From NCBI GenBank assembly GCA_024362935.1, contig JANCRA010000065.1, forward strand, positions 558,001 to 622,000: a stretch of DNA of 64,000 nt, in the 5' to 3' direction. Both the position numbers and the translations under genes were made by a program. Positions 43,231-55,398 of this stretch are shown in pieces. How positions within the stretch are numbered: the stretch's first letter is position 1; each line of letters starts with the position of its first letter. This DNA comes from Setophaga petechia. Lineage: Eukaryota > Chordata > Aves > Passeriformes > Parulidae. Under the pieces are notes generated by a model. The model was given only the letters and a program-made list of their open reading frames with translations. It was not told where the DNA came from and did no database searches.

Positions 43231-45970
43231 TGGGGGCCACTGCAGTGAAGGGCGCAGAGTGTCCGACGCCTCCTATACGGTGGTTGGTGGATAAACCCAT
43301 ATGGGAAAATCAGTGGCCCCTCTCTCAAGATAAATTGGATGCCCTTCGGAAACTGGTGCATGAGCAGCTGGACCAGGGCAATCTGGAGCCTTCTTCCAAG
43401 CCCTGGAACACTCCTGTCTTCTGCATCAAAAAGAAATCTGGGAAACAGAGGTTGTTGCACAACCTCCAAAAGGTTAATGCCGTGATGGAAAGCATGGGAA
43501 CATTGCAGGTGGGCATGCCATTGCCTACCATGCTTCCCGCGGACCGGCCAGTCCTCATTGTGGATCTGAAGGATTGTTTCTTTATGATTCCTTTGCATCC
43601 CGATGACAGACCGAAGTTCGCCTTCTCAGTACCAGCGATTAACGAGGCTGAGCCCACACATAGATATCAATGGAGGACATTGCCTCACGGCATGCGCAAT
43701 TCTCCTGCCATATGCCAGCAGTATGTGGCCCCTGCCTTGTCTGGAGTTCGCAAGCAGTTTCCTGATGCACGTCTGTATCATTATATGGACGACATTTTGG
43801 TGGCCTCATCCACTCAGGACGAGCTGCTGAGGATTCAGCCTTGGTTACTCGATGTTTTGCATGCTCCTGGACTGCAGGTGGCTCCAGAAAAGGTTCAACA
43901 ACAACCACCTTGGAAGTACTTGGGGGTAAAAATTCTGGAATGGACGATCCGTCACCAGGAGGTGCAATTTGTGCAGTCAGTGAGGACACTGAATGACGTT
44001 CAGAAATTGGTAGGTGTCATCACTTGGTTATGTCTGTACTTGGGACTAACCGACGCACAGCTGTCTCCTCTGTATGATTTGTTGAAAGGAGATTCTGATT
44101 TAAAGTCACCTCGCACACTGACCCCTGAGGCATGTTAGGTGCTGGAGGTGGTTCAGTGAGCGGTTTCGCCTTGCCAAGTTTATCGCATTGACCCCTCCAT
44201 TGATGTCACTGTGTTCATCACCACTCCAGGTTCGTATCCCATGGGCATCATTGGCCAATGGAGTGACAAATGGTCTGATTCCTTGCACGTTCTGGAATGG
44301 GTCTTCCTGCCCCATCAGCCGCAGAAGACGGCAACTGCATTGTTTGAGCTGATTGCTCGTTTGATAATCAAATGCCGGCAACGGTGTTTGCAATTGATGC
44401 GTGCGGATCCTGCAAAGATCATACTCCCGGTGCAATGGGAGGATTTGACTGGAGCTTTGCAAACAGTGTGTCCCTGCAGAGTGCTCTGGAAAATTTTTCA
44501 GGGCAGATCACTTATCATCTGCCCAGCCATAGGCTACTGCATATGGCGAAAACCACACAAATCTCTTTGCGGCCCAAAAATAGTCAGGAACCCGTGCAAG
44601 GACCCACCATCTTTACTGACGGTTCAGGGAAAACAGTAAAGGCCATTGTTACCTGGAGGGACAGATCTGAGTGGCAGGTTCTGGAAGGCCATAAGGATGG
44701 GTCAGCCCAATTTGTTGAATTGAGGGCTGCTGTCACGGCATTTGAGAAATTTTCCCAGCAACCTTTCAACTTGGTCACAGATTCCGCCTATGTGGCTGAT
44801 ATCGCACAGCGGTTGGGTCATTCAGTTTTGAAGGAGGTCAGTAATCCTGCCTTGTTTCATTTACTGAAGACCTTGTGTTGTGCCATTCAGGCCCGGGTTC
44901 ATCCCTTTTATGTTCTGCATGTGAGGAGTCACACCGATTTGCCAGGCTTTATCGTGGAAGGTAACGCGAGGGCTGACAAGTTGTCTAACCCAGCATGGGT
45001 GGCGCCTCAGCCTGATACACCTGTGCAGGCCAAGGCATCGCATGGGTTTTTCCACCAAAATGCACATACTCTGCAGAAGCAGTTTCAGCTGATGCCAACT
45101 GAGGCTCTTGACATTGTTGAGTCATGTGATGACTGCCATGCACTTGCTCCGCCTTTGCCAGCAGGGGTAAACCCCAGGGGCCTTAGGGCCTTGGAGCTTT
45201 GGCAGACCGATGTCACCCTGATTGCCGAGTTTGGCCGGTTCAAGTATGTGCATGTCACAGTGGACACGTTCTCCTCTGCGATGTGGGCTTCAGCTCACAC
45301 TGGGGAGAAGGCCCGTGATGTCCTCGCCCACTGGAGGCAGGCCTTTGCTGTTCTGGGCATACCTTCTGCTGTGAAAACCGACAATGGTCCTGCTTACGCA
45401 TCTCAAAAGGTGCGGCAGTTCCTGCAGTTGTGGGGTGTCTCGCACAAGTTTGGTATCCCTCATTCTCCCACTGGTCAGGCCACTGTGGAACGCACTCATG
45501 GTACTCTGAAGCGGGTTCTTCAAAAACAAAAACGGGGAATGCAGGGTGAAACCCCGCACAGTCGGTTGGCAAAAGCTTTGTGCACAATTAATCATCTCAC
45601 TGTGCCACAGAACTCAGATAACCCTGTCATTTTGAATCACCATCTCTCGTTGCAGGCTGCGGACGAGGCACATCAGCCTCGGGCGAAGGTTCGGGTGCGG
45701 AATTTAGTCACCAAACAGTGGGAAGGTCCCTATGACCTTATCACTTTGGGGCGCAGGTATGCTTGTGTATCCACAGATACTGGGGTACGCTGGGTACCTT
45801 CGAAATGTGTTCACCCTGACTTGCGACTGCAGAGGCAGAATCCAGCCGACGAGCAGGATGGAAACCGTGACCAACCTGAAAGGCATCAGGCGGGTGAATC
45901 ATTGAGTGATGACTCAGATGCAGATGATGAGAGTGATCACTCCGATGATTCCTCTGCAAATGGACACTGA
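43231..45970 (+). pseudogene. Family K ERV pol (RT, RNase H, integrase)
   Basis: The pol frame is open from about 43176 to a TAG at 44136-44138 and contains RT fingers and palm (WNTPVFCIKKKSGKQRLL, VDLKDCFFMIPLHPDD, YHYMDDILVAS near 43780). A second in-frame stop, TGA, lies at 44157, where copy A has CGA. The connection region stays in that frame to about 44450, where a one-base deletion relative to copy A moves it to the frame that stays open to 45970. RNase H starts near 44610, the integrase HHCC near 45040-45140, and the core has WQTD, KTDNG and TVERTH. The C-terminus is an acidic Ser/Asp tail. No env. Confidence 0.88.
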
Positions 45971-46046
45971 ACATTGTTCTTGTTTCCTTTTTTGCATTGT
46001 TCCTTTTCTTTTCCTTGTTTTCTTTTTTAAACAGAAAAGGGTGAGA

Positions 46047-46340
46047 TGTCACCCTGGCTTTTAAAGATTTTCTAAGCCTTCTGATGTTGACATTCTTGTA
46101 GGGAATTTTCTCACACACTTTCTTGTAAATAACTTACTGTTTGCATTCCTTCAATGGAGGAGGAGAGAGTTGATGGACTGTTGCTTTAACCAGTGTCATT
46201 GGAGAGATGTCACTGTCACCCTCCAATCTGCTGTCACCTTTGTAAAACTATAAATATTGGAGTCAGAAAAATAAACGTCCTTCTCTTCCTTTTACCTTGA
46301 GAGCGGGTGTGCTTGTGTTCTTTCGGGTCCTGCAGCGCCA
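46047..46340 (+). mobile_element. 3' LTR of the family K provirus
   Basis: 294 bp, TGTCACCCTGG ... TGCAGCGCCA, preceded by the polypurine run AAAAGGGTGAGA. The right flank is the duplicated block, shared with copy A after 5020. Confidence 0.9.
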
Positions 46341-47744
46341 GCCTCCCTCAGCTTTTGCCAAGTCCTGTTTGTCTTTCAGTAGTGACTGACACCCTGCCCT
46401 GTCCCACAGCTCCATCCTGGCTCTGCAGGTGGCTTCCTGGGCGAGCGAGCTCCTTGTGAGAGACACTTCTGGAGTTCACGTTCTCTTCAGGCCTCTTCCT
46501 CCTTCCTGACATCCACACTCTTGTTAGAAAACCGGGTCATTCAGGAGAAAAGGATGCATGGAAAGATCCTCAGATGGAAGTCAGAGAACCTCTATGGCCA
46601 CCTCATTATATGGAGGAGGACCAAGGTGTTTCTTCTCCCTCTTTTGTGAACTGAGAATTCTGACCAGCAGTAACAGAGACTCTCCTAAGGCCCCATTAAC
46701 GAATGCACTTACACAGCCCTGGGGATGCCAGTGAAGGAAACCATGTGCCATGTAATGCGTGGCATGTATGACCAGAGTCACCAAACACCACCTAAACATG
46801 GAATTGTTCCACCTCTCTAGGACAAGCAGAAATTTAAAGAATTAACTGTGACCTTAAGGGCAGAAGAGTCCAGAGGAAGAAAACAACTCTGAGGGGAAAA
46901 ACCACCATCTCTGGAGGGGGAAACATCTCTGCCTGCTCAGAATTGGTCGAGGGAACATGTCTCCCTCTCCTGAAAGGGATGCTTTAGGTGACCTTTGCAC
47001 CTCCAACTGCCTTGGACCAGAGCCAGGAAGATTCATTTATGTAAAGAATCTAACTAAATAGATAGGTGGAAGATAGACAGATAGATCTCACTACTATAAT
47101 CTCCTTTTACTGTCCTCTCTGTTGCTACACATATCAAAATTTGGTAGCCCGTGTCCCAGTCAGCAGCAATCCTGGGATTTCTCTCCTGTTGCTCAAAAAA
47201 GCACACTCTTGGGGAATCTGGAGCGTGTAGGACCTTATGGAAAGGGATCAGACCCAGAGCATTGCACTGGGAACAGTACTCTGTGCATCTGTGCTTGGGC
47301 AAGTTCTCTTAGACTCAACCACACTGACGGTGCTGAAGTGGCTGGAATCAGAAATGCAACCCAGGCCCTCCCAGCTCCTGTCATCTCTGAGGAACAGCTG
47401 GAATGAAAAGCATTGATCTCCTGCTCAATTCCCAAACATAACACACTGCGATTCCCTGGGCCGCAGAAAGTCTCGGGAACTAATCAACTCAAAGAGATCT
47501 TTAAGGCCATGCATCAAGGCCTGGAAACACAAAAGCTCTATCTGCATCAAGTTCCACAAAGGGTGCAGAATGACTTCCAGAGCTTGATAATGGCAGAAAA
47601 GATTGTGCAGAAGCATCCCTGCTTGCTGGAAAAAGAGAAAATGAACAGGGCTTCTCGTCCTTGGAAACCCACAAACCACAAGATGGAAGTGTCAGCCACT
47701 CCAGTGTCTAAAGCCCTTGGATGCAGTGAGGGGATGTTTGGCAG
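46341..47744. other. Duplicated non-ERV sequence without a recognisable gene (copy B)
   Basis: Partner of 5021-6425. It contains the empty site of the ERVL-like LTR near 47740 (GTTTGGCAGGGAAAC). Confidence 0.5.
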
Positions 47745-48180
47745 GGAAACAGCCCTTGTGCTGAGCACTGTCATGCAGGGATTGATGGAAGTCTGCCTGA
47801 AGGTCCCTCAAGAGCCCCCCATTGTCCAGGCCAAAGCTCCCTCAGCACCTCCTCCCTGGCCTTGTGCTGCACCCCCTTGCCCAGCTCCCCTGTCCTTGTG
47901 TGCACACGCTGCAGCCCCTCCATGGCTTTGTGCTTCCCAGGGCCCACAGCTGCACACAGCACTCCAGCTGTGGCCGCAGCGCTGCCCAGCACAGGGCCAC
48001 GCTCCCTGCCCTGCTCCTGCTGCCCCCCTGCTGCTGGCACAGGCCACCCTGCCCTCGGCCTTCTTGGCCCCCTGGCCACACGCTGCCTCATCTTCAGCAG
48101 CTCAAGGCCGCCCGCCCTGTGTCCTTTTGGCCCACGCAGCTCCCCAGCCACAACAGTGCCCATTGCACTGCAGATACAGC
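47745..48180 (-). mobile_element. CR1 LINE 3' fragment (copy B)
   Basis: Same fragment as 8130-8560. The 319-codon plus-strand frame that runs across it (47413-48372) joins unrelated repeat and flank and is not considered a gene. Confidence 0.75.
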
Positions 48181-49524
48181 AGGCACCATTGCAAGATGGC
48201 CTTCCTTGTCTACCACCTCATGTTCCAAGTAGGTGTCATAAAGTTTGATAGGAAGAGGATTCTAAGTCACTCCGTTTATATTAAAATTATCTACTTTAAC
48301 TGTATAGGAAATTGCTATTGGTTAAATTTCCCTATCTACTGTCAGCAAGCATTGTTCTCTTTGCAAAACTAGGTTTTTAGTTCTTCAAAGCTCTGAGATG
48401 GAAATTTTAAAATATCTATCTCTGCCTTTGTTATTGTTTTTGCAGGCATGAAAATGGATTTTCTTTTGGCCTTTCTAGCTGGCCCTCTACAGTCTACTGC
48501 TACTGGCCAAGCTCACATCATCCTCTACAATTCTTAAACACCACAAATATGAAATGTTCCTTTCTCACTCACCTCAGGGTCTTCTACACTGCTGAATACA
48601 CGCTTCAAGTGACCTGTAGTAGGAACAGATGCTGTGAGAAAACTGCCTGGGCTGCTGAATCCCACAGAACAAGTCAACCCAAACAGAGATGATTTCCCGT
48701 TTCACAACTTCCCTCCTGGAGACACATTTCATTCACACAGCCAGCAAGGGATCAGGACAATATTCTTGGCTGTGCCTACACTTTGGCCTGTTTAGCCAGT
48801 AAATGCATACAAACATGATCAAGAAAATGCGAATTGTTCTTCAACACTCAATGCTCCTGTTCTACCAAACACATAAAACAGCTTCGAAAATCCTCTCCTG
48901 CAGGTCTTTTTTTTTCCAATCAGTAACATGCACTAATTCTCATTAACTTGCAGGAAACAGTTGTCCAGAAAAGCTTCCCAGAATCCCCCTGAGCTGTGGC
49001 AGTTCTGTTGTGGAAGTGCACAGCAGCACCTCTAGGGTTCAGGAGCAGACACTCACTGCTTTAGAGTTTGCACTTCCTTTCGAAGGGAATAACTATTTTA
49101 GCACTCAGTAAAAGGTCAAGTTAGACAGTCAAATCCCTTCATGACAAAACTTAGAAAGAAAGAAGCTTTCCCTGAATTCTGGGAACAGAGTTTTTAGAAG
49201 GCCTTCCCTTAAGGTCTGCCAGTCTACATTTTCAAAGGTGTCTTGCTAGTCCCATCAAACTGAGGAAATGACAGACTCTGCTGCCACAGACTCTCCCATG
49301 GAGGGAATAGAAGCCCTGCATCTTCCCTTGCAAATGCTGCCCCTGTGGCTACAGACACCCCTTTTTAGCTGAACGCCTTGACAGGAGCTTTACCAAACCA
49401 GTGGCATCCTAATGCTCTTTCTGTTTCAGAATCAGAAACTCAGCCACCAAGAAAGAGCAGGAAGACATGCAAAAGTCAGGTTAGGATACACCCTAACCTA
49501 AGCAGAAGGGAAACCTCTACTTAC
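48181..49524. other. Duplicated sequence without a recognisable gene (copy B)
   Basis: Partner of 8561-9943; nothing recognised. Confidence 0.4.
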
Positions 49525-49613
49525 GGTAGAAGTGTTTCATGTAGTAGGCAGAAAAAGTAATGCCATAGGCAGCAAAAGCTGCCGTGGCCAGATGGTGAAA
49601 CATGGTAGCAGTG
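49525..49613 (-). other. Candidate host exon, copy B
   Basis: Same exon as 9944-10032: ATG at 49603-49601, donor CTACC|GTAAGT, upstream AG kept as a splice-acceptor-like site (CTCCCACAG). Two amino-acid changes relative to copy A near the end. Gene not recognised. Confidence 0.4.
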
Positions 49614-50083
49614 CTGTGGGAGTTCACCACAACAGGAGAAAACACAGAGCTCTTGTCAGTGGGCAGCTACCCGCTGACAAAGGCGCCAGCCAGGAAAGTT
49701 CTCCTCAACTGAGTAAGGCCTAGGGCTGCTCTGACACTCAGGCCTTCCGTGCACCAAGGCAACCTTCTGATGTCACTGTGACCAGGTGGCAACCATGCCC
49801 TGACATCACAAAGCAAACGCTCCATGTTGGTCTGGGAATTTATGCCAAGCAATAACCAACCTTCCCTACAGCAAACACAAAATGGCTTTGCAAGTTCTCC
49901 TCTGAGACAAAGCAGCACAAATTCCCTTCATGGGCCAAACCCTGTTGTTCAGGGGATCCAAGAGGAACTCCAAGAGTGCCTCAAGCACCTACAGCCTGTA
50001 CCCCAACTGAGCACTCAGATGGGACCCAAGCAAAGGAAACCAGACCAAGAAAATGGCCCACAGCATTGCATATGTGAGAAACT

Positions 50084-50450
50084 ACTCTTCCTTTAACTTC
50101 TTAAAGGTTTATTAAACCTTAAGAAAGGACTGAATAAGGAAAAATTGCAGCATTGAGAGACTCCATGACTAGCAGATATGTGTTCATCTACAAAAAGTAT
50201 GCTCTGCTTTTATACCCTTAGCCCCTGCAAAAGTTTTGTCAGTCAACTCTTTCTCTGCTGTCTGTTGGTGGAGATTACTTCCTTGCATCTTGACTGGAGG
50301 TCAGGTGTTGTTACACCCTGCCTGCTGGTCCCAAACCAGCCCTCCCCAAATGCCCTGACTCCCGAGGCTGTTACAAGGGGGACAGGAAAGAGGACTATGG
50401 GAGGATATTTTACAATATCATCACTACACATTTGAACATCCACATAATAT
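50084..50450 (-). mobile_element. Solo LTR, minus strand (copy B)
   Basis: Partner of 10492-10875, with the same minus-strand TATAAAAG and AATAAA signals. Confidence 0.6.
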
Positions 50451-52221
50451 CTACTTCCTAATTGTCAGAGCCAACCATTACTCATCTAGAACACACAGAA
50501 CCAGGAGAGAAGCCACTGCTGGCATCACAGCTGAAATCCTTCCTAAAAAATCTCCCCACATATTTGCCCCTTTATTGGACGTGCCCAGGGCTCCGGTGCC
50601 TGTACATCTCTGCCTTCCTTCCCCTTTGGCAGCAGTCGAACTGGCAGCATCTGCCCCCAGCAGCAGCTGCTCCAAGCTGGGAACGCCACTGGCGGTGCTG
50701 ATTTCCAGAGGCTCCTGTGTGCCAGGGGAAGCCAAGGCAGGAGCGGGTTGAACGGTGCTGGCGCTGCTGCTGCTGCTCTGTGCCAGAGAGCCCCGGCTGG
50801 GCAGGGCACGGTGCCCACTGCGCTGCGGGCTCCTTCTCCTGCCACAGCTGGGCACACCTGGGAACAAGGCATGACAACCTGTGGGCAAACCAAGGGCTGT
50901 CTGGGGCTGCACTGCTCTGCACACACCCAGGACACCTGCAGCACAGAACCTTGGTCCCCCAAAAGGTGAACAAGATGGAAACAGCTGGAAAAGATTTCAT
51001 TTCAACCATTCTTTATGCTTCAATAGAAATGACCAAAATGAAAGTTACCGAGCAGGGCGCGATCCACACTGCCAGCTCAGTGTGAGAAAAGAGGCATTAC
51101 TTTATTTCAGTGCTGGGTGTGTGGGGAATCACTTCCCTGAAACATGCACACCCACGTGTTGGTATCCATGGAACTAAGACATTACTTTCATTACTTTTAT
51201 TCATTACTTTGCTCAAACTGATCGGCTAAACATTCTCACAAAGTATTTGACATGTTTAAATCACTTCCCAAAAATTACTGACATTTAGAGTAGGGGTCTC
51301 TTGCGGGTCTCTGGTGGTCATGTGGTGAACATCCCATTCCTCAAATTCTCCTTCCATGGTTAAGAGCCTTCTTCTCCTTGAATGCATTGCAGCTACCTCC
51401 TCAGTAGGCCCACTGTCTTTATTCTCAAGGCTAAGACATCCACTTGCACACATCAGCCACTGGTGTGAGGGAAGGTACGACTAAGCACTGCCTGTAAAAG
51501 CTTAACAAATTCACAATTTGTTGCAGGTCAACACTTCCCCAACATGTCTCCTTCCTTCTCTGGGAATCAAACACAAGCACTTTGTGATCATTGCGCCCAA
51601 GGTCGCCTCCAACCCTCCTGTCACCCACCAGCCCTTCTCTCTTCACACACAGCAGCTCCAGCAGTGCCTTCCCTCCCTGGCTCAGTCACCAGCTCTGTCA
51701 CAAGTTCTCTGTCACACGCTCCAGGAACATCCTGGACTGTTTGCTCTCCGCTGCATTTTGTTGCCAGCAGACATCCCCACCCTGTTCCATAGCCCTTGCA
51801 GAACCCTGCACCTGCTCTCCATGGGCACCTGGGCAGGGGAGGCACTCACGGCAGAGATGCACCAGCTGCACTGGGCAGGAACCAAAACCCTCTGGTGGCA
51901 CAGCTGCTGGCCTGTGTCTGGCACAGCTCTGGCTGCCCCACTCCTCATGGGCTTTTGGCTGGAAATACAATTGCACTTTCTGCCTCATGTAGAAACACCA
52001 GGGCTGCACAAACAACAGCCAGCACGCCACATCCCAAAGGCACTGCAGCATGGAGTTGAGAAGGAAGAAGACCCTTCCCCAATTCCTAACCATACCAAAA
52101 CCACCATAATTGGGACTTTTAATTGTCTGAATGTAGAGTTGATTCACAGGGTGACAAGGGAATCTTCCAATAGAGTTGAAGTTTGGTAGACTTTTTATTC
52201 TGAGTTCTACTCTGACTGTTG
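50451..52221. other. Stretch without a confident gene
   Basis: 50650-50890 is about 250 bp present only in copy B; in copy A the sequence is joined across a short CTGGG repeat, which suggests a deletion there. From 51460 the sequence leaves the duplication. Frames at 51518-52189 show no domain. Confidence 0.4.
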
Positions 52222-52335
52222 ATTTCAAAATTTATTTTAAAATATGTTTCACAAAATTTATTTTAAAATATTTTTTACAAGATTATTTATTTTAAAATAT
52301 TTTTAAAAATTTATTTTAAAATATTTTTTACAAGG
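52222..52335. repeat. AT-rich short tandem repeat
   Basis: Repeated AAATTTATTTTAAAATAT(G/T)TTT(C/A)AC units (about 30 bp, four copies). Confidence 0.8.
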
Positions 52336-52414
52336 CTGTGCAGTCATGTGGTTTTTTTCGAATACCAAAATGGCTAGATGAAATGTACTGGCATTTTAAT
52401 TACATCCAAACTGA

Positions 52415-52731
52415 TTAGTCTGTAAAAGCTTTCCTGCAGAATAGCTCAGCAGTGATGATGGGCACAGCTGGGGGGTGGCTGCAATGGAGGCTGGCTTCCA
52501 GTGAGCTCTGCTGGTCTTCCACACTGGAGCCAACAGAGCTTCTGCAAGGAGTCTCCTCTTGTGAGCTGCTGCAGCTGGAGCTGGCACTGGCCACAGAGCC
52601 GCTGTTTTCATCCCTGACAGGACCTGAGCACAGCAGCCTCTGGGCCTCCTTGCTGCACAGTGACAGTGAGGAGGCCATGGACCAGAGGTTCAGTATGTAT
52701 GACTCAGTTTCCTGATAAACTGTGCTAAGAA
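52415..52731 (-). other. Candidate terminal exon, unrecognised
   Basis: On the minus strand an acceptor-like TTTTCTTAGCACAG (about 52732-52745) is followed by an open stretch beginning YQETESYILNLWSMASS, Ser-rich in the middle (ASASSSCSSSQEE), ending at a stop at 52415. It may be a last exon of an unknown gene, or chance; no family was recognised. Confidence 0.25.
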
Positions 52732-52745
52732 AACCCTGCATCCCT

Positions 52746-54505
52746 CCTGCCAGATCTAAGACACTCCAAGAAATCTGTTGGCACATTGGGAACTCAGAAT
52801 TGTTTGCATTTTGTACAGTTGTCTTATGAGCACTTTTGATTGTTTTTGTCATTTTGTGTTGATTCAGTTGATCCTTCAGAGAAGCCTTCCTAATAATATA
52901 AAACACGGGGAATTGTGGAGACCCTGGGGGGGCATTCCCTGGTCTAGGGAGGCACAAGAAGCTTCCCTCAAAAAGCTGTTAGACCCCATTGGCCCCTTCC
53001 CCTGTTCCTGTGTCTGTTCCTGTGTTCCTGAGCCCCACCTTCCCTATTCCCTGATTGGCCCCCTCATCTTTGTACTCCCCGAGATCAGGGTCAGCCCCAG
53101 GCCCCTGTGGAGACAAAGTGAGACCCTCTGTGTGTGGGTGCTGGGACCTGAACATCTCCCTGCACAGCTGAATCAAACATCTGTGGAGATGATGCAAAGG
53201 TCCTTTTTGCTTCTTTGCCCTGGACTATGCTAGCAGCAATTCAGACTGCTACAGGGGAGAAGCTGCAGTACTGGCACCAAGATTTTGGCAGCTTGACCAC
53301 AGGCACAGAGGGTGTGCAGGAGGCTGCTCTATGAATTCCTTAACCAGCCATCTCTGGTTCTGGCACATTCCCTCCAGCTTCTGGTGCAGCCAGGGCCACC
53401 TTTGGTCCAGTAGATGACATTGTTATTTGAAAAATTCGGCCACACCTTGGGCAGGAGGCCATCCACAGGCTCTGGTCCTGCAGCCCCCTGCTCAGCTGGG
53501 GACAGCGTTCCCTGTGGGGAAGATGGAGCAGCCATCACAGGGTCTTGGGGGCTGTTTTCAGCAAGGTGGCCAGGCTCTCTCCCTGCTGGACTCTGGCAAT
53601 TGTTTTGGGGAGCTGATGGCAAATTGTATGTAGTCCTGTTCATCCTACTCAGAAAACCTGACAGCTTCTATCCTTCTTCTGCAGAGTGGGCACGCTGGAT
53701 TTCTCTTTGCCCACTGCAGGATGCAGCCCAGGCAGAACCGGTGGTGACAGGGCAGAGAAAAATTCACATCCTTCTTAGTGACCTGGCAGATGGGGCAGCT
53801 CCATTCTGTCCCCATGGCCACGTCTGTGTGTCACAGCAGAGGGAAGAGCTGAGAACCATGAGCTGCTCTCATTAGCAATCTTGCTTGGCGAGAGCCCAAG
53901 CTCGAGCCAGAGTGCTCCAGGCTCTGTCAGTGCCCAAATATAAGCAGAAAGGGATGTTGTATCACAATCCATTCCTTGGTGAAGGAGCTCCATAGCAGCC
54001 TCAAGAGGCACCTCAGACACTCAACAGTCAAGGCAGTAACATATGGACAGGACACAGATGGCAGTTCATGGCTGGGAGAGCATTCGTAGACATATCCAAG
54101 GACAAATTTCCCAGGAACTCTCCACAGCTCTGGGATCTGCCCATCAGCTCTGTCAGAAGCTTCAGCAGAACAACCAAAGTCCTAAAAAGCAGCTTCCAGA
54201 CACTTTTCCTACCATCCTGCCTGAGTAGCCGGGTTGCTTGCTGCAAAACACTCTTTGTCTCCTCTTCCCCAATGCCCTGTGGACACTTGCAGCCAAAATA
54301 AAAAGCTCCTGGGCCTCTGTGTGATGTGATCATACAGTTTTTATATTTCCATGCTGGGAAGAAAGCAAGCTGTGCTGTGGGTCAGGAGAGGCCAGGACCC
54401 ACTTGGCCTTGCTGCAGGCTGAGGTGGTCCCAGCAGACAGAGCTGCTGGGATCAGCTCTGCTCACAGCTCGCAAAGCATGGCCAGCCACGGACCCAGAGG
54501 GAAGG
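52746..54505. other. Downstream region of the MROH-like gene, nothing certain
   Basis: Presumed 3' untranslated or intergenic sequence. Several frames on the minus strand (for example 54028-54333) have no supported splice structure. Confidence 0.35.
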
Positions 54506-54654
54506 TTATCGCCTACACACCCTGCACAGCTGGGCTTGTAGCAGCTGCCATGGGCCAGGCAATCCATTTCCTTGTACAGTTCTTAGGCTGTGCAGTGTTT
54601 GATCTGCCAGGCTTGAGACAGAGGGGCTGATGTCATTTGCCATGCCTAGAAGGG
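54506..54654 (-). CDS. MROH-like gene, terminal coding exon
   Basis: Minus strand. A strong acceptor (CTTGTCTGTTCTTCTGTGTTCCAG) lies just above 54654. The exon encodes LLGMANDISPSVSSLADQTL and continues to a TAA at 54508-54506. The DISPSVSSLA-type block is a mark of the C-terminal end of maestro heat-like repeat (MROH) proteins. Its phase fits the exon at 54958-55017 exactly. MROH proteins are HEAT-repeat proteins of largely unknown role. Confidence 0.7.
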
Positions 54655-54957
54655 CTGGAACACAGAAGAACAGACAAGGTCAGACCACGCATCTGCTGAG
54701 TCCCCAGGAGCCTTCCTGGCATACCCAGGAGGGCCTTCCCATTCAGCTTTCTCATGGCCAGGAGAGAGCAGGAGCTAATGGAATCAGCCAGAAGGTGCTG
54801 ACTACAAATATCCCATGTGCCCCTTAAATACTTCTCTGCTCTGCCTGCACTGCACTTCATCCAAGCAGGGAACAGACCTCTTACAAGATGAGGAGGGAAT
54901 TGAAGCTTCCTGGCTTTCTACTCCTCCCTGCTCAGCCCCAGCTGACACCCCACTCAC

Positions 54958-55017
54958 CATCACAGATGATCTGGAACTCTTCCTGCCATCGTTCCCTCAT
55001 GCGCTGCCCAATGAGGC
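54958..55017 (-). CDS. MROH-like gene, internal exon
   Basis: A 60-nt exon between CTCTGTGTTCCCAG (acceptor, above 55017) and GTGAGT (donor, 54957-54952). It encodes LIGQRMRERWQEEFQIICD, the HEAT helix that precedes the DISPSVSS block in MROH proteins. Both junction phases (1 and 1) agree with the neighbouring exons. Confidence 0.7.
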
Positions 55018-55299
55018 CTGGGAACACAGAGCCTGTTATGGTCCCAGTGACTCAGCTCCCCCACACCAGTGCTGCCAGACCAGCCACACGCCCTCCTCCC
55101 CTGGCAGGGCTGAGCCCAGCACCTTCCCAGATTGTGAAACCTCAGGGTGACAGAGGGTGGCAGCGGCCCCAAGGGACTGTGGCCCTGACCAGGGAGCCAG
55201 GGCTCTAAAGTCACTGGGCTAAATCCTGTTGCCAGCACAGCAGCCAGGGCTGGGGCAAAGCTGCAGGGGAACAGGAGCGCCCTCGGGGCTGTGGCTCAC

Positions 55300-55398
55300 C
55301 GAGGAACTTGATGGCGATCTCTCGCATGGACCCCTGTGAGCCCTGCAGATGTGCCAGGGACTGGCGCCAGTACTCGTCTGTTGTTTTCTGTCCTCTGC
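55300..55398 (-). CDS. MROH-like gene, exon cut at its acceptor by an ERV
   Basis: Minus strand. It encodes DEYWRQSLAHLQGSQGSMRE and then IAIKFL, ending at the donor CTCG|GTGAGCC (55300). This is the canonical MROH '(D)EYxxQSLxYLxxPQxxLRExAIRFIG' helix pair. The true 5' boundary is either ACAACAG|AC (55377) or GCAG|AG inside the target-site duplication at 55393-55398. The family Y provirus lies immediately beyond, separating the exon from its polypyrimidine tract. Confidence 0.65.

Larger units (their letters stand above)
44130..51460 (+). repeat. Segmental duplication, copy B
   Basis: Partner of 2803-12180 (same orientation). It starts inside family K pol and ends near CACTTGCACACA, at the place where copy A meets the ERVL provirus. 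It keeps the empty sites of the two copy-A-specific LTRs. Confidence 0.9.

Noticed and set aside
47413..48372. 319-codon plus-strand frame in copy B
   Set aside because: It runs across an antisense CR1 fragment, and copy A is interrupted by an LTR in its middle; no domain seen.
51518..52189. 223-codon plus-strand frame after copy B
   Set aside because: No recognised motif, several competing frames on both strands, GC-rich composition.
53329..53643. 104-codon minus-strand frame as an MROH exon
   Set aside because: It lies beyond the terminal exon's stop codon and has no clear acceptor or MROH-like motif.
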